Source of the DNA: an uncultured Flavihumibacter sp.
GTDB taxonomy: Bacteria; Bacteroidota; Bacteroidia; Chitinophagales; Chitinophagaceae
Assembly: GCA_946481605.1 (NCBI GenBank)
Contig: CAMLPA010000128.1
Coordinates: 1 to 8,286 of the forward strand
Length of the DNA: 8,286 nt
Reading direction: 5' to 3'
Shown: piece after piece, positions 1 through 7,963 of the stretch
How the letters are laid out: every line of letters begins with the position of its first letter
Numbering within the stretch: the first letter of the stretch is position 1
Notes under the pieces: model-generated
Databases searched by the model: none
Seen by the model: the letters and a program-made list of their open reading frames with translations, nothing else
What the model was told of the DNA's origin: nothing
Made by a program: the position numbers and the translations under genes

Positions 1-43
1 CCTTTCCTCCATTCAGTAACTACTCAACAAAATAAGCCAGAAT

Positions 44-1822
44 ATGCCGGTGCATAAATACAATATGGGCGTGGTGGGCAACTGTTCCTACCTGGCCTAC
101 GTGGACACGACCGCCAATGTAAAATGGATGTGTATGCCGCGCTTCGACAGCAGTTTTCTCTTCGGATCATTACTCGACGAAGAAAAAGGTGGCGATTTCT
201 ATATTCGTCCCGCAGCCGAGATTTATGAATCGAAGCAATACTACCTCCCTAACACCAATGTTTTATGTACCGAATTCCTTTCCGCTGAAGGGAGCTTCCG
301 GGTCATCGACTGTGCGCCGCGCATGATGGTACACGAAAGACAGTTCAAACCCCTGATGCTGGTGCGTAAAATTGAAGTGTTGAATGGTGATCCCGCCATA
401 AAAGTGCGGTGTCAGCCACGGGGAGAATATGGTGAACTTGTGCCGGAAACGGTGATGGGTAGTAACCACATCAGGTTCCTTAACTTCGAGAAGCAGGTGC
501 GTATTACCACCGATATCCCGCTTACTTATGTGCAGGATGAAAAACCTTTCGTCCTCGACCAGAACAGGTATATCGTGCTTACCTACGGTGCCCCGCTGGA
601 AGCGCCTTTGCAGGAAACTTCGGAAGAATTTATCCGCAAAACCGTCGACTACTGGCAAACCTGGGTGAAAAGTTCTTATATCCCCACGATTTACCAGGAC
701 CAGATCATTCGTTCCTCACTGGTGCTGAAGCTGCACCAATATGAAGATACAGGTGGTATTATTGCTTCCGGAACTACCAGTCTGCCTGAGTTTCACGATA
801 GCACCCGGAATTGGGATTACCGCTTTTGCTGGTTCCGCGACGCGTACTATACACTTAAAGCATTCAACCAGATCGGTCACTTTGAGGAACTGGAAAAATA
901 TTTCGACTTCATTCAGAACATCATCTACAATGCGGAAGATTCCCTTCAGCCCCTGTATTCTATCACCGGTGAAAAGGACCTGGTAGAGCTGGAAGTGGAC
1001 CTGCATGGTTATATGGGGAACAAGCCCGTGCGCATCGGCAACAAAGCTTACATACAAACGCAACACGATGTGTATGGTCAGGTATTGGTGAACCTGCTGC
1101 CACTCTATACAGACAAGCGATTGACTTTCTCCAAGAAAAGCAGTTACCACAAAATTGTTCCCTGGCTCCTCAACCAGATTGAACGCACCATGAAGCTGCC
1201 CGACTCAGGTTTATGGGAATTCAGGAACCAGACGCAGGTGCATTCCTATACTTTGCTCTTCCATTGGGCGGGTGCGAAAGCCGCTTATAAAATCGGCGAG
1301 GCGTTCTCTGATATGGCGCTGATGCAAAAGGCGGGTAAGCTGGCCGAAGAGGCCGATGCTTTGCTGAAATCCTGTTATGATAGCGATAGGAAAGTATTTA
1401 CCCAGGCCATGCACACTTCTAACCTGGATGCCAGTACGCTGGCCATGGTCACGATGAACTACCTCGACCACAACAAAGAAGCCGCTAAACTCCATATCGA
1501 GGCTTTGGAGAAAGAACTGCTTGCTGAACACGGTCTATTTTACCGTTACAAACACTATGATGATTTCGGTTTCCCGGAGAGTACTTTCCTGGTTTGCGCA
1601 TTCTGGTACGTAGATGCGCTGGCATGTGTAGGCAGGATTGATGATGCGCGGAGAAACCTGGAGCAGTTGTTCAAATTCTCGAACCACCTGGGCATTTTCA
1701 GCGAAGATGTTTCTACGGATGGTTCGCAATGGGGGAACTTCCCGCAAACGTATAGTCATGTGGGATTGATCAACGCAGCATTCAGGATTGCGAAGAAACT
1801 GGATATGCCTGAGTTTATGTAG
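44..1822 (+). CDS. Glycoside hydrolase family 15 (glucoamylase/trehalase-like) protein
   Basis: The 592-residue protein has the full layout of bacterial GH15 enzymes: an N-terminal beta-sandwich (about residues 1-210) followed by an (alpha/alpha)6 catalytic barrel (about 215-590). Visible family motifs are RNWDYRFCWFRDA (255-267), GLWEFR (389-394) with E392 as the probable catalytic acid, LGIFSED (549-555) with E554 as the probable base, and GNFPQTYSHVGLINAA (564-579). Family members invert alpha-glucosidic bonds in starch-like glucans, dextrins or trehalose, and sequence alone does not settle the substrate here. There is no signal peptide, so it should act in the cytoplasm on storage glucan or trehalose. 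The ATG at 44 starts the typical N-terminus, including VVGNCSYLAYVD. A strong terminator follows the stop. Only 43 bases precede it and no promoter is visible, so it may be the last gene of an operon that begins outside the window. The fold assignment is near certain; the substrate is open. Confidence 0.93.
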   Translation: MPVHKYNMGVVGNCSYLAYVDTTANVKWMCMPRFDSSFLFGSLLDEEKGGDFYIRPAAEIYESKQYYLPNTNVLCTEFLSAEGSFRVIDCAPRMMVHERQFKPLMLVRKIEVLNGDPAIKVRCQPRGEYGELVPETVMGSNHIRFLNFEKQVRITTDIPLTYVQDEKPFVLDQNRYIVLTYGAPLEAPLQETSEEFIRKTVDYWQTWVKSSYIPTIYQDQIIRSSLVLKLHQYEDTGGIIASGTTSLPEFHDSTRNWDYRFCWFRDAYYTLKAFNQIGHFEELEKYFDFIQNIIYNAEDSLQPLYSITGEKDLVELEVDLHGYMGNKPVRIGNKAYIQTQHDVYGQVLVNLLPLYTDKRLTFSKKSSYHKIVPWLLNQIERTMKLPDSGLWEFRNQTQVHSYTLLFHWAGAKAAYKIGEAFSDMALMQKAGKLAEEADALLKSCYDSDRKVFTQAMHTSNLDASTLAMVTMNYLDHNKEAAKLHIEALEKELLAEHGLFYRYKHYDDFGFPESTFLVCAFWYVDALACVGRIDDARRNLEQLFKFSNHLGIFSEDVSTDGSQWGNFPQTYSHVGLINAAFRIAKKLDMPEFM

Positions 1823-1839
1823 AATAGGATATATAGAAT

Positions 1840-1887
1840 GCAAAGTGTTGGTTATTAATTTTTTAGAACCAATACTTTGCTTTTTTT
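1840..1887 (+). terminator. Intrinsic (rho-independent) terminator after the GH15 gene
   Basis: The arms at 1840-1853 and 1867-1880 form a 14-bp stem with only one G-U wobble. The loop is 13 nt (1854-1866), and seven T follow at 1881-1887. It begins 17 nt after the GH15 stop codon. The stem would also form in the transcript of the convergent barrel gene, but no U-tract follows it on that strand, so it is mainly a plus-strand terminator. Confidence 0.88.
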
Positions 1888-1911
1888 ATAAATCATCTAA
1901 AAGTTTTTCTA

Positions 1912-2664
1912 TCAGAACTTCGGGCAACTAAGCCTGTTTCTTCGAATAAAATTATAGTATAGGCCGATGGTATGGGAGAAATAAAAATCCCCTTCAGTAG
2001 GATGTCCGGAATGACTAAACCCGTCAAGGTAATCTGTGGAGCTTATGCGGTAAGTGGTTTCAACGCCAATGGATAGCCGTTCTGAAAACCGGTATTTCAG
2101 TCCGGCGCTCACCGGTAAACTGATTAGTCCTTTGGGAGGCGCGGTAACGGTATCAATGGCGAGGCCGGTCATCAATGCTGATTCAGGAGAAAAATATTCT
2201 GAATTCAGGGCGCTCCAGTCTCTCCTTACCTTTAGAAAAGAATAGCCGATTCCTGCTGAAAGGTAAGGGGATAACCTGCCGGAAGCGCTGTTTTGGTTAT
2301 TGCCCAGCACATCCCAAACCAATGCTGCGGATACCTCAGTAACCTTGTTGGTGAACTGAAAGTTCCGCCATCTTCTCCATTCAGGATCAGCATAACGTGC
2401 TTCGTTCCCGTGTAAATTACCCCTGAACAAACTTATTTTCACTGCAAAAGAACGGGTTAAAAAACGGGCCAGTGAAATCCCCGCGACGGGCTTCATGGTT
2501 TTGTATGAACCGATTTTGTCGGGTGTAAGGTCGCCCTGGTAAATAAATGTTCCCGCATGAACCCCGAGTTCATACTTCCAGGGATCAATCTGGGCGGAAG
2601 TTTCATTGCAACAAATTAAAACGAGCGCTGTAGCGGGTACTGCCTTCAATAGTAGTTTATTCAT
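1912..2664 (-). CDS. Secreted outer-membrane beta-barrel protein (DUF6089-like)
   Basis: The 250-residue protein starts with a signal peptide: basic start MNK, hydrophobic core at about 4-19, and likely cleavage after TSA (A24/Q25). The mature part is rich in alternating aromatic and polar strands of a small barrel. Near its start is YELGVHAGTFIYQGDLTP (31-48). Later come SPYLSAGIGYSFLKVRRDW, SLPVSAGLKYRFSERLSIG and a TDYLDGFS segment, ending NRLSCPKF. This pattern fits the DUF6089/outer-membrane-beta-barrel proteins common in Chitinophagaceae, whose function is unknown. It probably sits in the outer membrane, and no transport or enzymatic role can be assigned. The gene stands alone, convergent with the GH15 gene and divergent from the small antitoxin-like gene. 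I see no TAnnTTTG motif before its start. The pair of cysteines at 18-19 does not make a convincing lipobox, so I favour signal peptidase I processing. Confidence 0.85.
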   Translation of the reverse strand: MNKLLLKAVPATALVLICCNETSAQIDPWKYELGVHAGTFIYQGDLTPDKIGSYKTMKPVAGISLARFLTRSFAVKISLFRGNLHGNEARYADPEWRRWRNFQFTNKVTEVSAALVWDVLGNNQNSASGRLSPYLSAGIGYSFLKVRRDWSALNSEYFSPESALMTGLAIDTVTAPPKGLISLPVSAGLKYRFSERLSIGVETTYRISSTDYLDGFSHSGHPTEGDFYFSHTIGLYYNFIRRNRLSCPKF

Positions 2665-2682
2665 GCCTGTAGTTTTTCCAGC

Positions 2683-2694
2683 GTAAAACTTTAC
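2683..2694. repeat. Short perfect inverted repeat upstream of the barrel gene
   Basis: GTAAA and TTTAC are perfect 5-bp arms separated by two bases. The repeat lies 18 nt upstream of the barrel gene's ATG on the minus strand. It could be an operator or part of the 5' leader. At this size it could also be chance, and no protein partner is suggested. Confidence 0.3.
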
Positions 2695-2740
2695 ATGCGC
2701 GACGTTTTCTTTTATAAAGGAAGGAGGAAACTATTATTGT

Positions 2741-2757
2741 GGAGACCGTATTTAAAC
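2741..2757 (+). repeat. Direct repeat, copy 1 (GGAGACCGT + A/T-rich tail)
   Basis: The 9-base core GGAGACCGT at 2741-2749 recurs exactly at 2810-2818. Over the full 17 bases the two copies agree at 14 positions. Both lie in the non-coding stretch between the barrel gene and the small antitoxin-like gene. Their role is unknown, and a regulator binding site is one possibility. Confidence 0.45.
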
Positions 2758-2809
2758 GCCGGACTTAGTGGTGAAAAGACTGTATTTGGAAGAGATTAAC
2801 AAGGGCATG

Positions 2810-2826
2810 GGAGACCGTTTAAAAAC
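2810..2826 (+). repeat. Direct repeat, copy 2 (GGAGACCGT + A/T-rich tail)
   Basis: This is the second copy of the repeat at 2741-2757, starting 69 bases further on. It lies 23 bases before the -33-like element of the promoter at 2849-2882, so a protein bound here could touch RNA polymerase. That role is inference; only the repeat itself is seen. Confidence 0.45.
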
Positions 2827-2848
2827 TGTTCTTCATGAGAGGATAACC

Positions 2849-2882
2849 TATTGGAAAGAACCTGTTCAAAATGCTACATTTG
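2849..2882 (+). promoter_or_regulatory. Bacteroidota-type promoter for the small antitoxin-like gene
   Basis: A perfect -7 element, TACATTTG (consensus TAnnTTTG), lies at 2875-2882. A TATTG -33-like element lies at 2849-2853, 21 nt upstream, as in Bacteroidota housekeeping promoters. The -7 box ends 18 nt before the ATG at 2901. The identical octamer with identical spacing precedes the lipoprotein gene at 7964. It supports 2901, not an earlier codon, as the start of the small gene, and it may also drive the LytTR-hutI-hutG genes beyond. Confidence 0.65.
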
Positions 2883-2900
2883 AAAATCAAATATTCAGCT

Positions 2901-3137
2901 ATGGACACCATATCGTTAAGACAAAAATTGCACAACTACCTGGAAGTAGCTGATGATAAGCGTGTGAAGGCGATATATTCCATTATGGCGAATGATATTG
3001 AAGAAGCCGTTTTGGTGTTTAATGAAAGCATGCAAGCTGAGCTGGATGGGAGATACAATTCCTTTAAAAAAGGGAAGACCAAAGTGATAAACGCGGAGGA
3101 TAGCAAAAAACGTATTCGGAAAATGTACAAATGTTAA
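2901..3137 (+). CDS. Small orphan antitoxin-like protein
   Basis: This encodes 78 residues. The N-terminal part (SLRQKLHNYLEVADDKRVKA, 4-23) leads into IYSIMANDIEEA, and the C-terminal part is basic: a MQAELDGRYNSFKKGKTKVI segment, then SKKRIRKMYKC. This pattern (helical N-terminus with ADDKRVKAIY, then an ELDxR...GK linker and a terminal basic helix) resembles small Bacteroidota proteins usually found as putative antitoxins just upstream of a RelE/ParE-type toxin. No toxin gene follows: the next 117 bases hold nothing toxin-like and then comes a LytTR gene. It is therefore either a solitary antitoxin or a small protein with another job. I chose the ATG at 2901 because the family-like sequence begins there and a good promoter ends 18 nt upstream. 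An in-frame ATG at 2871 lies just upstream of that promoter's -7 box and would add ten unremarkable residues. The coding call is good; the functional label is tentative. Confidence 0.7.
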   Translation: MDTISLRQKLHNYLEVADDKRVKAIYSIMANDIEEAVLVFNESMQAELDGRYNSFKKGKTKVINAEDSKKRIRKMYKC

Positions 3138-3148
3138 TTTCCGTTAAA
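3135..3148 (+). repeat. Direct repeat TAATTTCCGT, copy 1
   Basis: TAATTTCCGT(T)AAA starts inside the stop codon of the small antitoxin-like gene and recurs at 3227-3240 with a single mismatch in 14 bases. The two copies flank most of the leader before the LytTR start. The segment TCCGTTAAA (3140-3148) resembles known LytTR-family recognition sequences, but this is only a by-eye match. Confidence 0.4.
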
Positions 3149-3226
3149 ACCCTTGTTTAAACTTCAATTCATCGGCGCATTTCCCGGTTCTGTCCATAAA
3201 CGTTTTCGTCAGATTTCATCACTCGG

Positions 3227-3240
3227 TAATTTCCGTGAAA
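3227..3240 (+). repeat. Direct repeat TAATTTCCGT, copy 2
   Basis: This is the second copy of the repeat at 3135-3148 (13 of 14 bases equal), starting 92 bases downstream and ending 14 bases before the chosen LytTR start at 3255. Its position would suit autoregulation, which is an inference. Confidence 0.4.
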
Positions 3241-3254
3241 CAAAACCGGGTAGT

Positions 3255-3617
3255 ATGAATATGATCCAATCCAACGCAACTGGTACACCCCTGTTTCTGC
3301 GGGTGAATTACAGTCTGGTGAAAATTGATCCGGCGGATATTCTCTACATTGAGTGCGCCGACAACTACATGAAATTGCATTTGAAAGAAGGCCGTCCCCT
3401 GTTGGTGCGCATCACCCTGAAAGCGTTGATGACAATGCTTCCGGAAGGATTTATGCGCATCCACCGTTCTTATGTGGTGGCACTTAATCAGATCAGCGCC
3501 ATCAGGAACAGGTCGTTGAAGATCGGAACAAGCGAATTGCCACTTGGTGTGAGTTATGAGGAGCCTTTCATGCGCAGAATAAAAAACAGTCCTACCTTTG
3601 GGCATGCTTATTACTAA
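3255..3617 (+). CDS. Stand-alone LytTR-type DNA-binding transcriptional regulator
   Basis: The 120-residue protein is essentially one LytTR domain. It begins LFLRVNYSLVKIDPADILYIEC and continues through DNYMKLHL, LVRITLKALMTMLPEGFMRIHRSYVVAL, the NQISAIRNRSLKIG segment, ELPLGVSYEE and a final short helix. The RIHRSYVVAL signature and the surrounding beta-strand pattern are diagnostic. In most LytTR regulators this domain follows a receiver domain, but here no receiver or membrane segment is present. Activity must therefore be set by protein level, a partner or a ligand. Reading on to a TTG at 3153 would add 34 residues that match nothing in the family, so I prefer the ATG at 3255 (3261 is also possible). 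The last 14 nt overlap the start of hutI, pointing to translational coupling with histidine catabolism. DNA targets are unknown. Confidence 0.88.
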   Translation: MNMIQSNATGTPLFLRVNYSLVKIDPADILYIECADNYMKLHLKEGRPLLVRITLKALMTMLPEGFMRIHRSYVVALNQISAIRNRSLKIGTSELPLGVSYEEPFMRRIKNSPTFGHAYY

Positions 3618-4857
3618 CCTAGGAATGCTCGTTAATACAGAGCACCACCAACACCCCCTTCGCGGAGCCGCCATGAAAGCTATGGCATGTATTCCCAATG
3701 CATGGGTCCGGATACGGGAAGGCCGCATACTTGATTTTGGCGCTATGGATACAGTGGATACCTCGAACGCCAATGAAGAAGTATGGAATGCGCAGGGTGA
3801 ATGGTGTTTCCCTTCCTGGTGCGACAGCCATACCCATCTTGTATTCGCGGCCAGCAGGGAAGAGGAATTTGTAATGAAAATAGGAGGGAAGTCGTATGCG
3901 GAGATCGCTGCGGCGGGTGGGGGAATATTAAATTCTGCACGGAAACTCCGGGCGATGCCGGAGGAGGAGCTTTATGAACTTGCCGCGCAACGTTTGCATG
4001 AATTGTTATTGCTGGGAACGGGCGCCATCGAAATAAAAAGCGGATACGGTTTAACAACGGATTCGGAACTGAAAATGTTGCGGGTGGTGAAACGGCTGAA
4101 ACAGGCTTTTCCTATTCCCATTAAAGCCACCTTTTTAGGAGCGCACGCGCTTCCCGAAATGTTCAAAGAGAATAAAGAAGGTTATCTTAAACTGATAGAA
4201 GAAGAAATACTCCCAGCTATCGCGAAAGAAGGACTGGCGGATTACATTGATGTTTTTTGCGAGCAGGGTTTCTTTTCAAACGAAGAAACGGTGCGGCTCA
4301 TTAAAAAGGGGGCAGCATTCGGCTTGAAATCACGCATTCATGCCAACCAGCTTTCCGCCTCCGGGGCCGTGGAAACCGCGGTAGCCAGCGGCGCCGTGAG
4401 TGTGGACCATCTTGAAGTGATGAACGAAGCCGCCATCAACGCGCTGGCCAATTCAACTACCATCGGTACCTTATTACCTACGGCCGCGTATTTTCTGCGG
4501 ATGGATTTTCAGCCCGCAAGAATCTTATTGGACGCAGGTTGTGCCATTGCCATCGCTTCTGATTTTAATCCCGGGTCTTCTCCTTCCGGAAATATGAATA
4601 CGGTAGTTTCCATGTCGTGCATACAAATGAAAATGTTTCCGGAAGAAGCGGTGCACGCGGCTACCACCAATGCCGCGTTCGCTATGGAACTGGAAAACGA
4701 AGTCGGTTCCATCGCCGAAGGGAAGCTGGCGAATTTTTTCTTCACAAAACCGCTTCCATCGCTGGCTTACTTGCCTTACTCCTTCGGTTCCAACCTCATC
4801 TCCCGTGTAATGTTGAATGGAAAATGGTACGCATCGCACGCTATTTCAGGGGAATAG
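3604..4857 (+). CDS. hutI: Imidazolonepropionase (HutI)
   Basis: HutI hydrolyses 4-imidazolone-5-propionate to N-formimidoyl-L-glutamate, the third step of histidine degradation, in the cytoplasm. The 417-residue protein has the amidohydrolase metal site: HTH (H76, H78), GAHALPE (H181), RIHANQLS (H246), DHLE (H269) and SDFNPGSSPSGNM (D320). The imidazolonepropionase-specific stretches EIAAAGGGI and EIKSGYGLTTDSE are also present. Length is normal for the family and no key residue is missing. The start is the ATG at 3604, inside the end of the LytTR gene (14-nt overlap). A TTG two codons earlier is less likely. The formimidoylglutamase gene follows after 27 nt with no terminator, so the two are almost certainly co-transcribed. 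Confidence 0.96.
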   Translation: MLITNLGMLVNTEHHQHPLRGAAMKAMACIPNAWVRIREGRILDFGAMDTVDTSNANEEVWNAQGEWCFPSWCDSHTHLVFAASREEEFVMKIGGKSYAEIAAAGGGILNSARKLRAMPEEELYELAAQRLHELLLLGTGAIEIKSGYGLTTDSELKMLRVVKRLKQAFPIPIKATFLGAHALPEMFKENKEGYLKLIEEEILPAIAKEGLADYIDVFCEQGFFSNEETVRLIKKGAAFGLKSRIHANQLSASGAVETAVASGAVSVDHLEVMNEAAINALANSTTIGTLLPTAAYFLRMDFQPARILLDAGCAIAIASDFNPGSSPSGNMNTVVSMSCIQMKMFPEEAVHAATTNAAFAMELENEVGSIAEGKLANFFFTKPLPSLAYLPYSFGSNLISRVMLNGKWYASHAISGE

Positions 4858-4884
4858 CTTACATTCAATTTACAATTGACTGCC

Positions 4885-5935
4885 ATGCAACATTTCCGCT
4901 TTTACAACAGGGAAGATCTGCTGTTTCTTACCCGTCTCCGACGTTTCGAAACCAAACTGGGCGAACGGCTCGCCACCATTTCCAACAGTGATGAATGGGA
5001 AGAGTCGTTGCGCCATTCTCCCGCGAAGTATATCCTTATAGGTATTCCGGAAGATATTGGGGTGAAGGGTAATTTCGGCAATGGCGGAGCCGATAGTGTG
5101 TGGTTGCCTTTCCTTTCTGCTTTTCTGAATACCCAAAGCAATGACTATTTCTCCGGTGAAGAAATGATGGTCCTGGGGCACTTCGATTTCGGCGACCTGA
5201 AATACCTGATCGAGAACAATGCCAGCAACGAAGAAGAACGGGTGGATGCATACCGGCACGCGGTGCACGCAATTGACGAGGAAGTGGAATCACTGGTAAA
5301 GGTGATCGCTGCCGCGAACAAGATACCGGTGGTGATTGGCGGCGGACACAACAACGCTTATCCACTGATCAAAGGAGTAGCGAAAGGATTAACCAAAGCG
5401 GGAATCATTCCATTGGCCCAGATCAACGCAGTGAACCTGGATGCCCACACAGATTACCGTCCATTGGAAGGACGGCATAGCGGCAACGGTTTCCGGTATG
5501 CCGATGAGGATGGGTTCCTGCACCAGTATTGTGTGGTGGGCATACATGAAAATTACGTTCCGCAGAACGTGCTTACGGACATGGCCGAGAATCCTTTTAC
5601 CGATTATATCACCTGGGAAGACATTTTCCTGTACGAAAGGCGCAGTTTTATGCAGGCCGTGGCCCATGCGACCGACTTCACCAAAGATGGTTATACCGGT
5701 ATCGAACTGGACCTTGATGCCATACAGGGAGTACTCAGCAGTGCCGAAACTCCAGTGGGCATTTCCGCCATTAACGCACGGCAATATGTATATTATACCG
5801 CTTCAGAAAACAATGTGGCATACCTACATATATGTGAGGGGGCGCAACAACTTTCCGATGGCCGCCGCTGCGATACCACTGGTAAACTCATCTCTTATTT
5901 AGTAACAGACTTCGTGAAAGCACACGTGGTGGCCG

Positions 5936-5955
<20 letters not shown>
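4885..5955 (+). CDS. hutG: Arginase-family formimidoylglutamase (HutG-like)
   Basis: This 356-residue ureohydrolase-fold enzyme has all six manganese ligands of the family: H155 in GGGHNN, D186, H188 and D190 in DAHTDYR, and D276 and D278 in ELDLDAI. HSGNGFRYA (198-206) matches the arginase/HutG substrate loop. The family splits urea or formamide from guanidino or formimino substrates. The position 27 nt after hutI makes N-formimidoyl-L-glutamate to glutamate plus formamide the likely reaction. Arginase or agmatinase activity cannot be excluded from sequence alone. An N-terminal extension of about 50 residues before the PED and GN segments is typical of the Bacteroidota members. I chose the ATG at 4885 over an in-frame TTG at 4876. 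The coding region ends 20 nt inside the 3' end of the convergent ABC-F gene. Confidence 0.88.
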
Positions 5956-7876
<1,921 letters not shown>

Positions 7877-7905
7877 TATCTTCCGGCGTTTTTTCTGCCG
7901 CCCCG

Positions 7906-7913
7906 CAAAGGTA
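7906..7913 (-). promoter_or_regulatory. -7 element of the ABC-F gene promoter
   Basis: On the minus strand this reads TACCTTTG, a perfect match to the Bacteroidota -7 consensus TAnnTTTG. It lies 29 nt upstream of the ABC-F ATG. No good -33 element is seen at the expected distance; a TTAC at 7933-7930 on the minus strand is somewhat close. The element lies back-to-back with the promoter of the lipoprotein gene. Confidence 0.6.
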
Positions 7914-7945
7914 TTACATGTTTAGGGCGGTAAGCCTTACATTTG
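7914..7945 (+). promoter_or_regulatory. Promoter of the lipoprotein gene
   Basis: The perfect -7 element TACATTTG is at 7938-7945, 18 nt before the ATG at 7964. A weak TTA -33-like element starts at 7914, 24 nt upstream of the -7 start, the same offset as at the promoter at 2849-2882. It abuts the ABC-F promoter's -7 box, so the two promoters may compete or be co-regulated. Confidence 0.6.
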
Positions 7946-7963
7946 TAAAAAAAACTTTCGCTC

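Noticed and set aside
1..43. Possible tail of an upstream gene (frames stopping at 17-19 or 33-35)
   Set aside because: There are too few bases to tell coding from chance, and no recognisable residues.
2608..2613. Cysteine pair (C18-C19) in the barrel protein's signal peptide as a lipobox
   Set aside because: The preceding residues (VLI) do not fit a lipobox, and a TSA/Q signal peptidase I site lies just downstream in a typical barrel-protein context.
2715..2730. Purine tract with AAGGAGG resembling a strong ribosome binding site on the plus strand
   Set aside because: It is followed only by a GTG with nine codons before a stop, and Bacteroidota rarely use Shine-Dalgarno sites.
2768..2953. 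61-codon plus-strand frame with GTG start
   Set aside because: It overlaps the better-supported small gene at 2901 and contains that gene's promoter. It has no recognisable protein features and a weak start.
3183..3250. Inverted pair CCCGGTT (3183-3189) and AACCGGG (3244-3250)
   Set aside because: Seven-base arms 54 bases apart with no other support are plausible by chance.
3153..3254. N-terminal extension of the LytTR protein from a TTG
   Set aside because: The 34 added residues match no receiver or known LytTR extension, and ATG codons at 3255/3261 directly precede the domain.
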